Shown here piece after piece: positions 12,549 to 22,830 of a DNA stretch of 64,000 bases (its first letter is position 1; each line of letters begins with the position of its first letter). The notes beneath the pieces were generated by a model, which saw only the letters and a list, made by a program, of their open reading frames with translations, was not told the DNA's origin and ran no database searches. A program made the position numbers and the translations under genes. This DNA is from Isoetes taiwanensis (Eukaryota > Streptophyta > Lycopodiopsida > Isoetales > Isoetaceae): contig JAJEKV010000005.1 of assembly GCA_021234155.1 (NCBI GenBank), positions 20,072,089 to 20,136,088 on the forward strand. The letters run 5' to 3'.

Positions 12549-14975
12549 ATGCTAGGCATCTCAAAAGCATGTCTTTCATCCTCCACTTCCTGCATATTAC
12601 AAGCTTTACAAAGCCTCATTTCATGTGGAATATCCCCCCATCTACCAACTTCCATCCCAAGTCTATGCGAGCTAAGTCTCATTCTACTGAATAGAATGCC
12701 TAAGCTTTAAAGAAATACCTTCTCCCAAGTCCTTGGCCTCTTGGAGTTCTGGATTGGTACATTGTCTGTAAAACTCCTTCTTTATTTTTGGGACCCTCCA
12801 ATTCTCCACAATGACATGTTCTTTAACCCATATTCAAATATCTTTGCGATGCATGTGTAAATCTTGCATATTTAGTCCCCACTTCCACATCCATTCCTCA
12901 ACATCCGCATACCAACCCGTCAATTTTGTCTCCTCCATCGCCAGACATGGCAAACTATCATTAGCCATTTCAAATCATATCTTACAAAGTTATGTGAGTA
13001 GTTTACACAACGTTTCTGCCTCTACAGGCATCATACCACATTCAGCCAACAACATGTCATCAGGAGTTTGAGCTTTTGTGCCCAGTTCAGCTCTAGAATT
13101 TCTTTTGTACTTTCTCTACCTTTTTCTATGTATCTGCCGCCAAGCTTGGCCCCCAAACCTCACAACCATATAGCAATACTGTCTGGACAAGTGTCTTATA
13201 TAACATCTTTTCATGCTGAAATTCCAAATTTCAGCTTTATCGCTTCTATGTTGCATGCTATATAGGGCTTTTAGTCCCGCATTCACTCCGTGATCTACGG
13301 CCGCATTCCAACTTGGGCTCTTATCAACTTCCACTCCCAAATATTTATATGAGTTTACTAGCTCTACTAACATGCCCTTATAATAAAATGTCAAATGATC
13401 CGTTTTATTAGTATCAGTTTTGTTTTGGCTAGATTTACCTGCATCCCCTTGCTATCACAAAAGTGTGCAAGAACATCCAAGTGTTTTTGCATCCCTATTA
13501 CTGAGTGTGATAGGATGACTACATCATCCGCATAAAGCAAAAGCCATATCATATAGCCATTTACCAGTGTCCCATCTCCCCCTAATTCCATCATCCAGCT
13601 TTCAAACAATGTAGGAGGTAGGAAACAACCTTGTTTGACTCCAATATTGCCTTCTTTCACATAAGGAAAGGACAGTTGCACTAAGACTCTTTCATATAGT
13701 GTCTTAACCGCCTGTCTTAACTCCATTGGAACTCCAAATAGTTCCATTCTTTGCCAGAGGTTTTTTCTGTTTACTGTGTGAAAGGCTTTAGCATAATCCA
13801 CGAAAAGAGCATATAAAGGCCTTTTTTTGCCAATGACCGAGTCTATCATGGCATGCAGAATAATTAAATGATCGATGGTAGATTGTTTATGTCTAAATCA
13901 TGCTTGCCCCATAGCCCTAACTCCATTTCCATCTGCCCACATGCTAATTTTAGTGTTTAACATTGTAGCAACTAGTTTCGCAAAAAACCCGCAGATCATA
14001 ATCATCGTATAGTTACCTGGATCTTTATCATCTCCTACTTTGTGTAATGGGATGACTATGTTAACTTGCCATGAACGGGAAAAGCCTTCCCTTAAAGCCG
14101 CATTTACTAACTTTAACAACACCGCATGAGTCACATCCCCAGCCCATTTGAACATCTCTGCAACTAACCTTTGTGCATCAGCTGCCTTACCCCATTTGCT
14201 AGTTTGCTCAAGCCTTGTTCCAGGTCTTCAGGAGTGAACGTACATTCTTCAACAACAAGATATACAGTTTCTTCCATATCAGAAATACCAGATACATGGT
14301 AAAGCTTGCGCACTTGACCTAATAGGGCATCAGTTTCTCAGACCGCTTCATGTTTTACATTAGGTTTCGACCTATTCCAAAATTGCTTTGGATTCAACAT
14401 TAACTCCTCAACCAATTTTTTTTGCTTAAAAAAGATATACTTTTTCTTTTTAGATTTAGTTAGCTTTATATATTCCTTCTTCAGCTTTTTCCTTTCTATC
14501 CCTTTCGTGTTTTTAAGATCTGCTTTCTTTTCTTTACAATCCTTATCAAACCATGCATTACAGGAGAGGCCCTTTAATTTCTGCATTACAGGAGAGGCCC
14601 TTTAATTTCCTTTGCGATATGAAACATGTAGCAGCAGCTTCCAAAACATTTTGACAAGTACCTCACTGATAGCCTTAGCATCTTTTGGCCAATCCATTTC
14701 CATTGCTTTTTTTTTTCACACAATTTCTCATACTGAGCTGCCTTATAATATTGCATATTAATCTTGCATCTGCAAGTGGTATCAATATTTGTCTTCCTAT
14801 GTAGATCTTTAACACGCATCACCACTGACAAAGGAGCATGTTCACTTATCTGAGGTATTGCTTCCTCTATCTGAAAGTCCAACATTTGTTGTGCAAGACA
14901 TGCCCTAGCCAAAACCAAGTCCACAACACTAGTGTCCCTACAAGTTACTTACTAGAATGTGAAAATCTGCTTACC
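12549..14975 (-). pseudogene. LINE B: non-LTR retrotransposon ORF2 relic (endonuclease end, RT, zinc finger)
   Basis: Same family as LINE A, better kept. Right to left: endonuclease C-terminus DLVLA...FQIEEAIPQISEHAPLS (14,924 onward), a Lys-rich linker (14,586-14,338), RT block IPLHKVGDDKDPGNY (about 14,050), ALFVDYAKAFHTVNRKNLW and GVKQGCFLPPTLF, catalytic LLLYADDVV with both Asp intact (13,523-13,534), MQVNLAKTKLI, thumb YKYLGVEVDKS, and zinc-binding MRLSSHRLGMEVGRW...CKACNMQEVEDERHAF (12,682-12,560). It stops inside that domain where LINE A begins, so it has no 3' UTR or tail. A 28-bp tandem duplication at 14,556-14,611 breaks the frame. Confidence 0.9.
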
Positions 14976-14987
14976 AGACACAGAGAG

Positions 14988-15115
14988 AAATGAAATGAAA
15001 TGTATTATGTCTGTGGAGGCCTCTCAGGCCTATAGACAACAATTTACATATCTTCATAAAACAGTTGATGAGTTTCAGTTTCCTCATCTAACTCCTCACT
15101 CTCGCTCTCATCTTC
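14988..15115 (-). mobile_element. LINE C: 3' terminal fragment with (CATTT)n tail
   Basis: Three AAATG units (14,988-15,002) are followed on the plus strand by TATTATGTCTGTGGAGGCCT and then CCTATAGAC. In the same order, LINE A (10,276), the 36.8-kb and the 40.0-kb tails have related text (TTTTAxxCGTCYA..., then TAxGGACxTCA). This is therefore the last ~100 bp of another member of the LINE A/B family, inserted on the minus strand and directly abutted by the 5' end of LINE B. Confidence 0.55.
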
Positions 15116-15132
15116 ACTTGGATCTAATCGCA

Positions 15133-15185
15133 TCGATCCGAGCCATCGGATCGCCATTCTGGGGAGGGACGAGCCTCTATATAAG
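15133..15185 (+). promoter_or_regulatory. Inverted-repeat plus TATA-box promoter-like module
   Basis: A perfect inverted repeat CGATCCGA-gcca-TCGGATCG (15,133-15,152) lies about 25 bp upstream of CTCTATATAAGGCTC (TATATAAG, 15,178-15,185). C-rich leader sequence follows. The layout resembles plant LTR or TRIM promoters and the GTCGAT/TATA module at 56.3-56.5 kb. The nearest downstream coding region is the RING/Ulp1 pseudogene at 16.8 kb; whether this drives it is unknown. Confidence 0.5.
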
Positions 15186-15365
15186 GCTCTTTCCCCTTCA
15201 GCACCGGTTATCGGCGTCTTCTCACTGCAGCTTCCTTCCTTCTCCGAGCTTCCCCCCCGTCCCGCCCTGCTCAGGGGGACACGTCTGTTTCATGTTGTTC
15301 ACTTTGCATTTACTATAATAATGTTTTTTGCATCACTATCATGTCATTTTTCATATGTTGTTTTT

Positions 15366-15571
15366 ATTTCCACCTTGAGGGTGATGCTATTTATTTCCAC
15401 CTTGAGGGTGATGCTATTTTTTTCCACCTTGAGGGTGATGCTATTTTTTTCCACCTTGAGGGTGATGCTATTTTTTCCACCTTGAGGGTGATGCTATTTA
15501 TTTCCACCATGAGGGTGACGCATACTTAATTTTCACCCGCTGGGTGATGCGTTTCCACCTTCTGGGTGCTG
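15366..15571. repeat. 27-bp minisatellite, 6 units plus degenerate ends
   Basis: Units of 27 bp (one of 26) contain CCACCTTGAGGGTGATGCTA; the CCAC starts are at 15,370, 15,397, 15,424, 15,451, 15,477 and 15,504. Degenerate CACCC...GGGTG units follow to 15,571. Each unit has a small hairpin (CACC-ttgag-GGTG). Because 27 is a multiple of three, the plus strand reads FHLEGDAIF repeatedly, but nothing else suggests coding. The array ends just before a strong acceptor-like CTCTTCTTTGCAG (about 15,590-15,603), so it could sit in an intron. Confidence 0.9.
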
Positions 15572-16797
15572 ATTTTTATGTTCTAATTTGCTCTTCTTTG
15601 CAGGGGTTGATTGTGCGGCTTGCCTTGTCCATACCATGCATGTTAGTTCTTTCTAACCATTTACGGGTATTTTTAGGGTTCCTTTGAGTTGCTGCAGGGT
15701 TTTTGGGTCGCTCGGGGTCCCGCTTTTTCGACTTCGCCATCGACATGTCTCCTTCGTCTCTCCTCCTTCCGCCATCTTCTGGGTCTTGCTAGATTTGTGT
15801 TCGCCAAAGACATCATCTTTTTTCGGTTCTCCAGCAACACATTCGGGCTTCGCCGTCCTCCGGGTCCTCGCTCTCTTTGGGTTCGCCGTCCCTCCATCTT
15901 CTTCGGTTTTCCGGGCATCACATTCAAGGTTGTTGGCGACCATTTCTCATTAGGGTTTTCCTCGAAACCCGAAAGGGCGGGTTTTTATCCCTGTGAGAAG
16001 TTGTCGCCATTGCCCTTCTATGTTGCCTGCACATTTTTTTTATGGGGTAGTCCGATATTGTTCCTATGGTTTGGCTACCCCTCTCTATTCTTCAAACCAT
16101 TGTATATCTTTGGCTGTGATGAATGACAAGCCTATCGGTAGGTTTTGTGTCTATTAAGCAGTCCCTTCCCGTAAAAAGTGTTTACAATATGTACATTGGT
16201 CTCCCTATAGGTCAACACATCAATCATGAAAGAGCCTATTTTATCACCTAGAAGTGAGAAGAATGTTGTGAGGTCATTTGCGGGTATAATCACGCTAGGG
16301 TGATAAAAAAAAGGGTCATTCGAATACATTACATATTAGGTTATATATTTTAATTATAACAAGTTTTTAATTGCCATCATTAAAGAAAATGTCATTATTC
16401 GAGTGTACCAAAAATTCCCTCCATTTTGTTCCCTCTGTTTCTTGGCTAACCGAGTGGAGCTCGCATTGGTTTGTTTTTCGAGAATTGGCACTGCTAGAAC
16501 GCTTTGAACTGTTCGAACCTTTCGCATATCCGTGTGTGATCTGCCCTGTAAGTTTTGTTTTCTTTATTTTGTAGTTTTAATTTTTTGTGATTTTAGTCCG
16601 AAAATGAATTCAAGAAGTAACAGAACTGGTTCTATGGATTAAAAATCAAAAAGCAGTATTGTAAAAGCTAAATCGATGTAGGTTTAACATGAATATAACC
16701 AATGCGTTTGGTTTAAGGTCTGATCTTCAAATATTTCGGGAAAATTTTCTTATCAAATCAAATTTGTTGCTTTGTTCATTTTGCAAGTACTGTGAAC
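15572..16797. other. Leader-like region without a supported gene
   Basis: The first part (15.6-16.1 kb) is pyrimidine-rich. It contains an open 145-codon frame (15,689-16,126, plus) of low-complexity Phe/Ser/Arg composition with no family resemblance. The rest is A/T-rich. It may hold 5' non-coding exons or introns of the gene starting at 16,798, given the acceptor-like site at 15,603. I see no other feature. Confidence 0.4.
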
Positions 16798-18022
16798 ATG
16801 GCAAAGACCCCAAAGAAGACACCAATCAAGGGTTCAAGAAAGTCTCCAAGGACCAGAAAGGCTCCAGCAAATAAGAAAGCTTCAAGTTCGCATGCCAAAA
16901 GGGAAATTTTGCCTCCTGATGATACCAGGTTTTCTGTAAGACAGCTCAGACAACTGAATTTTTGTGATGTTTACGAGCAATATGATGCTATGGTAAGAGA
17001 GATATGGGGTGATGAAGCACCAAGCAGGTATGGCTATAAGGATGACAGAATTGATATGAAGTGGACTAAAGAATTCTGCAAATGGTATGAATTTGCTTTT
17101 GGAAGAAAAGATATTATGAATCACTATGTCCCTCTGTACTTCGCAAGGGCATTTTCATTGCATCTGAAAGGTGCAGAAGTGGGCTGGGAAGATGTTAAAA
17201 CATGGGCCAGATCAAAGCAAAAGGATTCTGATCTATCTAGTGAGGTGGTGACAGTGAAATCTAGCAATGCAAATGCAAAAGCCCCAAGAACTTCAGCTAA
17301 GAGTTACACAAAGGAGCAATTAGAAGTTATCAATAACTTCTTAGACAACAGATCTAACGTGAAAACATCTTTAAGTAAGAAATTAACTGAGTTAAAGGAA
17401 AGAAGGCAAGAGATCCTTGATACATTGAAGCACAAGGAAGGGGAGAGAGCAGTATATATTAGGTTGGTCCTGGAAGCAGAGAGGAATGTTGAAGCAAAAA
17501 TGGCAGCATTGGAGGTTCAACAATCAAAGCTGGACCAAACATCTGAAAGTGCCATAAGATTTTAGCACTTAAAATGGAAAGTTGAGGATGCTATCGAGCA
17601 AAAGGAATCAAGAATGCAGGATCAGACTGAGCTCCAGAAACATATTGACATGAATCTCACCGAATTGAAACATGTAGATGCAAAGATTGAAGTTACATCT
17701 GTTGAGATGAGCTCAGCTGAGGCAGGAGACAAAAAAATTATGGAACTGAGGGAATTTTTAGAACATTCCTCGATCCTTACTTTACAGCCCCCTCCTCTCC
17801 AGTCTACATTTCTTGCAGATCAGATTATTGTTCAGCCTTTTTCTTCATGTACATATTGTGAGCAATTTTTTGGTGTGAATCCAGTGGTTCTGGCACCCTG
17901 CAGACACCCTTATTGTCTCCTGTGTATATCCTATCTTGCTAGCACAAAGATTTCATGTGTTGATCCTGATTGCTCATGAAATAGCAATTTGCCTGTAGCA
18001 CTTGGACTGCTTGCAACAAAAG
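16798..18022 (+). pseudogene. Basic N-terminus, coiled coil and RING-like finger; first exon of decayed multi-exon gene
   Basis: The frame opens at ATG 16,798 with a very basic tail (MAKTPKKTPIKGSRKSPRTR). Next come an uncharacterised block with WTKEFCKWYEFAFGRKDIM and then a long charged coiled coil. A TAG at 17,563-17,565 interrupts it, but the same frame continues (HLKWKVEDAIEQKES) to a RING-like C3HC4 cluster: CTYC, PCRH, PYCLLC, then C-x4-C. A TGA follows at 17,977-17,979, then SNLPVALGLLATK and a donor AAAG|GTTAGT at 18,022. Both stops need only one base change to become sense, so the exon was recently open. The basic tail suggests a nuclear protein (inference). Later exons (20-22 kb) carry an Ulp1 protease. 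I do not recognise the family. Confidence 0.6.
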
Positions 18023-20000
18023 GTTAGTACATGTACATTTGAATTACAATTTGTTTTATTATTTTTATAGGCATGAAGGTTTTAGGCTTGCATTTACATT
18101 GAGTATTTAGATACATAGTTTTTGTAGTTGGATAATGTGGGTTTGCTCATGTATAATCTGCCAAATAGACTACTTATTTTTAAAGATGAGAGTTTTTAAT
18201 TTCATGTGCACATCAGCTCAATAATGTAGATATACTGATTACTTGTTATTGAGAACTGTATAATGTAGCAATTGACAGATACATTGCTATTGTTGCTGTC
18301 AAAATTACAAAAAAAAAATAAAAATAAAAAAAATTACATTTTGAGTTATATTGAATACTTCATGACTCATCAGTGGGCAGAGTACAATATCAGCTAGCTT
18401 TGTTTACATTGATTGTACTTTAGAACAATGAATTTCAGAGTACATTCAGTACATTTCAAGAGCACATTAAGTACATTTACATGATAAATCAGAGTACATT
18501 ATCAAATGGATACATTGCAGTACATTGTCAGTTAATTTTTTTTCATTGACTGTACCTTGTAGAGTACATTAAGAATACATTTCTTATCTGATGATCTGAT
18601 ATACTTAATGTTTGACTGATGCAGGTGATTTTGGTAGCATAAGAAAACCAGAAAAGGGGATGATATTGTAGTCTTGTTAATCAGGCATATTCCTTTTCTT
18701 ATCTCAAGTCTTTTTCTACTCTCTCATCAGATGACAAAAAAAGCCAACAACACTTTCTTCCAAGGTATTGGATTTGACAGATGGTCAGAAAGATTTGGGA
18801 AATACTTCTACATGGGCATCACCTGTAAACCTTGTAAAGTCTTTTGAGGAAGAGCTTGAGGTACCAGTGAAGTCCTCGGATACATGTAAGTAAATATCAC
18901 AGTTGATTGATTTACAATCCCTGGAATTTAATTTTTATGTCATATGAGCTTGATATGTCACTTGGAATTCCATATAGCCACGAGCATACCGATTCGAACA
19001 TTTGTGGATTATGCACCGAGGTTAAAAAAGTTAAAAGCGTATATGAGTTAATACTTGCAAGTATATTGCATCTTCTATTTGCATGTGTGTACCGCAATTA
19101 TTAAACACCATTTTTGAGGTTCTTCAAGTTTTTCTTCACAAAAGTTCCGTGATTCCTCGTGTCTTTCTTCACAATATAAATTTCCGTGAGAAACCAAATT
19201 GAAACCTATTAAGCCAATGCCATCATTTCAGCAGAAATTCAAATGCTATTGAGTGATGATTCAACAGTATACCATTAACTTAAAATTAGGATTGGCAATA
19301 CTTGATTAACTTTGGTGACTAATTTATGTATGTTGGAACTTGGTGAATCTTCAAGTAGCCTTTGTTCAAACTATTGAAAAGATAGAGGATAGTAGCCATA
19401 TTAAGGGAGAGGAAGAGATGGTGGAGGTACAAGAGATCTAAAAAGGATGATGTGGCGTGGAGGAAACCGTGGTTGAGGAAACAAAGGTTGAGGAAACAAA
19501 GGTTAAGGCAACTAAGGTTGATGACATAGAGGAAACCAAGGTTGAGGAGACCAAGGTTGTTAAACTAGAGAAGGCATAAGAAAAAAAGGAAGGAGTCTAT
19601 GCAAAATACAACTTCAACCAAAAAGGTGAATATTTATTATTTTACTTGAAGTCGTTAAAGTGTAATATATGAACAATTTTATGATGACTTTTGCAGACTA
19701 GAAGCCAAACATCATCCGAAGTGCTCGATCCGAGATGACACCACAGAGAGTAAGTAAGATTCTCGCTTGAAGTTGCAATTTATTTGTCTCTCACTAATGC
19801 AAGTTTGGTTTACGTGAGACCGAGAGCTTGTTGAAAATAGTTCCATGCTACCCTTCCAAAGAAAAAGCCTCTAATCAAGGTGACTAAATATTGTGTGGAA
19901 GGTCTTTGCAGAGATAGGCACATGTCCAACAGGCATATAGATATATTTGGAAAATAACTTGATCAGATTCTTTTTTGCATTATGGTTAACTACTGAACAT
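18023..20000 (+). pseudogene. Middle exons of the RING/Ulp1 gene, incl. K/E/T repeat
   Basis: Mostly A/T-rich intron. Exon-like islands: 18,731-18,885 (after CTCTCATCAG, before ACAT|GTAAGT) reads SSKVLDLTDGQKDLGNTST and SFEEELEVPVKSSDT, with a one-base shift near its start. About 19,382-19,615 encodes VEETKVEETK, ATKVDDIEETK and VEETKVVKLEKA from 15-bp repeats (GTTGAGGAAACAAAG), with stops interspersed. Repeated GTACATT motifs at 18,420-18,570 look intronic. Exon borders here are inference. Confidence 0.45.
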
Positions 20001-20017
20001 CTAACCTCACTTGCTTT

Positions 20018-20835
20018 GTGATTAGGTATCTGATTAGCATTATGCCTGACAAATGGCGTGATGCATTTTATTTCTTCCCCTCAGAGAATTTTTTAGCCTA
20101 CAGAGCAGCCTATAACAAACTGTCATCTGATGCAACTTCAATGGTGCGCCCGATTGGTCAGAAGTTCAAAAGGGCTTCGTGGAATCGATTAAGCAAACGC
20201 CAAGACATTATGATTCCAATCCGTGATTGAGGATCCTATGCACCATGCAATCGGGTCATCATTGTTTTAGATAAGGCCAAGAATCAGAAGCAAAGACCCC
20301 TTTGTCTTCTCCAGCTATCCTTATTCTGAACTCACTAAAGAATGTGCAGGTTGACACGAGGATGGTTATGATGTAAGTGCACTCACTATTAATTGAGTGT
20401 AATGTTGCATAATTCTGATGTTATTTTCTATTGCAGGCTTCACGAAGATATCACTACAGCATTGACTAATTCCAGTTCTTGTAAGATTGATATTTATGTG
20501 AAGAATTCAGTGCAGAAACAAATTAGACCTGAGGTTTCACAACAAGGTGACCTGGCCTCTTGTGGTCTTTATGTTATGGCTTATATGCAAGCCTTTGTGG
20601 GTGCCCAGGTGCAGGCTAAGAGCATGGCGAGATAACATATTAACAATTGGTTTTTATATAATATTTATCTGAAAACTGTTTTTTTTTTCATTCTTTGAAC
20701 AGTTCTCTTCAGATTGGTTTGATGCGGAGTATGCACAGTCCAGGAGACAGTGCTCATTAAGGCTATGATTAATTATAAGAGCCATCTCATCGAAACAGGC
20801 ACTACTAGCACCTCGCAAGAGAAGCATGGTAGTGC
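20018..20835 (+). pseudogene. Ulp1-type (C48) cysteine protease domain, spliced, inactivated
   Basis: Several exons form one Ulp1 core. The first reads FPSENFLAYRAAYNKLSSD and RQDIMIPIRD, then stop, GSYAPCNRVIIVLDKAKN. After a frame change come PAILILNSLKNVQVDTRMV up to AT|GTAAGT (20,372). The acceptor TTGCAG (20,436) restores M-LHEDITTALTNSSSC and VSQQGDLASCGLYVMAYMQ, then donor CCCAG|GTGCAG (20,608). The next exon, after AACAG, reads FSSDWFDAEYAQSRRQCSL. Ulp1 enzymes deconjugate or process SUMO/ubiquitin-like proteins and are also captured by plant DNA transposons. The catalytic Cys and its Gln helper are present (Q..xLASCG). The HW motif is replaced by APCN and the Asp of LDSL by Asn, so the triad is broken. 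Confidence 0.68.
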
Positions 20836-20998
20836 TTAACTTCTTTCATAACTCTTTATCAAATGAGGCCAATTGGCTTTTTTCTTATTGGAAACAAAAC
20901 TAAGCCATTTGGCTTTATGTAATCTTGATAATGTAATCAATGAATGGTTGCAATCCTAGTGCTACTGTATGTTAATTATATTTTGCTTCCTTACAGGA

Positions 20999-21990
20999 CT
21001 CCTAATATTTGAGGTCCAAGGTGTTCTGGGTTACTTTTATAGAACTCCAGTAAGTTGGATGACTCTTGGGACATATATGGTGACATTATCATCAAGACTA
21101 TAGTGGATGAATACGACGAAGATATAAACAGAATAAAGGCCCTATGTACAATGCCTTTGATAAACTGAATCTGCTTTACTGTAACTTTTCTAGATGTGGA
21201 TTTGCTTTCATAACTCTTTTGAGTACTTGTTAAATTATATCTATTATTAATATTTAAGGTTGAGCAAGTTTTAGGTTTAATACTTTATAAATGCTAATAA
21301 TTTTTAACTTTTGTTATTGGATTAGAAGTTGAGAAGATTGAAATTGAAGAGGAATTTATACATGGAGCAGAGGTTAAACCAGATGAACCACCATCTACTT
21401 TAGGGACTGAAGCAGAATATGTTCCAGATGTACCATTCTCTTGTGGCTTAGGGTATGAAGCAAGATTCGTTACCATCTTGCCTGGATTATGGGAACAAGT
21501 CGAACAGATCGAAAGCAGAAGCATCAGGGATGAGATGCTAAAAATACTTTGGGCAATTCACAAGATCCATGATCCTGATCCTTGGGGAAGAAATCAGTTG
21601 CCAAGTGCACACGAGTCAACTGTGCTGCGTGAGGGCTGGAGTGGGTTTCCAATTGCAAGAGAAGCAGCAGTGATCTCTGCCACAGCTAGTCCTAACATTA
21701 TATGGCGCTCCGGAAATCTTACGAGAATGGATGCAATACCTATGAGATTTCAGCCACCACAGGATGTAATAGTTAGGCATGAAATAGAGCTTCAAATACT
21801 GAATCATGATGGCAAATGTGAAAGGTATGTGAGATGAAAAATATTGACTTCCCTTGATTCATCATATATCTTCAATTTAATGCAATCGCTTTCTTGGACA
21901 ACCACCTGTGGAATTTATTCAAGCAAACAGACTTAAGGAATGTTTTATTACTGGTTTGTGCAGGCTTTGGTCTTTACACTTGGCATTCTG
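20999..21990 (+). pseudogene. C-terminal exons of the RING/Ulp1 gene
   Basis: A short exon after CCTTACAG reads LLIFEVQGVLGYFYRTP and ends at CCA|GTAAGT (21,050). It faintly recalls the start of HAD/FCP1-type phosphatases (LLVFDLNGLL), a weak similarity. A larger exon (21,328-21,822) reads an acidic stretch, FSCGLGYEARFVTILPGLWE, IWRSGNLTRMDAIPMRF and EIELQILNHDGKCE. It ends at GAAAG|GTATGT, and a final exon after TTTGTGCAG reads LWSLHLAF and stop (about 21,990). These three exons have no internal stop, and the splice sites are good. Possible poly(A) signals follow near 22,145 (TATTAAAG). Function unknown. Confidence 0.5.
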
Positions 21991-22479
21991 ATCTTGGAGC
22001 TCGTGAGGCCATATGACCAAGTTGTGCATAGCTCATATTCTTTTCATGTTTGTTAGGACAATCAACACGGCCTTATTTTTTATTTGGCAAGGCATTTTTT
22101 GCCAGTTAGTGCCTTGGTTGTGCTTTTACTCTGAACCTGAATGTATATTAAAGAGGGTTGGGTATAAACCCAACTTGTGAATAGTTCTTTGCTCTTATAG
22201 AGCGCCGGTAAAAATTGTAGTTTGTCAAATATTTATAATGAATCGAGATGTGTGTGTATTAATTGCATAAGAAGGAACTATATGGTCATGATACTTCAGT
22301 AACTCATAGAAATTAACTGAAGTGTTTGTTTAAAAAAAGGGCCACAAACTGGATCAATTGCGATTCTCCTTTATTCTAAGCTGTAGCAAAGGAAAGAAGA
22401 ACAAATATTACTATCTTAGAAACCCCTACATACTTTTAGAGACAGAGCTCGGTTAGTTTTCTTAGTATTAAGAAGCCTG

Positions 22480-22632
22480 CATTGAAGGTTTTTTTTTTTT
22501 TTTGTTTTTCTTTTCAGTATTAAGAAGCCCGCATTAAAGTTTTTATAGTATTATGTGATCTCAAACCAAACCAAACCAAACCAAACCAAACCAAACCAAA
22601 CCAAACCAAACCAAACCAAACCAAACCAAACC
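22480..22632. repeat. Poly(T) run and (AAACC)n microsatellite
   Basis: A T run at about 22,490-22,503 sits between two near-copies of AGTATTAAGAAGCC(T/C)GCATT(G/A)AAG. Then AAACC repeats about 14 times (22,562-22,631). The pentanucleotide unit recalls the LINE tails elsewhere in the window, but their conserved flanking text is absent here. Confidence 0.9.
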
Positions 22633-22755
22633 CAAATATCAAGTGATAAACTACATGTAAAATAAGACAATCCAAATTTGTTCATGCATTTATTCAATGT
22701 TTATGAACTATTGGCAAGGAAAATATATCGTGCCTTCCATTTCTACGTTCAGTAA

Positions 22756-22830
22756 TTCTGTCTGTCTGTCTGTCTGTCTGTCTGCCTGTCTATCTGCATG
22801 CCTGCCTGCCTGCCTGTTTGTCTGTCTCTT
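22756..22830. repeat. (TCTG)n/(CCTG)n tetranucleotide repeat
   Basis: About 7 TCTG units grade into CCTG and TATCTG variants. A simple sequence repeat with no coding role. Confidence 0.9.

Noticed and set aside
15366-15571. Possible CRISPR-like array
   Set aside because: The 27-bp units are directly abutting with no unique spacers, and the DNA is eukaryotic; it is a minisatellite.
15689-16126. 145-codon plus ORF
   Set aside because: Pyrimidine-rich composition alone keeps it open; residues are low complexity, with no homologous motif or splice support.
22562-22631. (AAACC)n as another LINE tail or telomeric repeat
   Set aside because: The conserved LINE terminal text is missing next to it, and the unit is not the plant telomere TTTAGGG.
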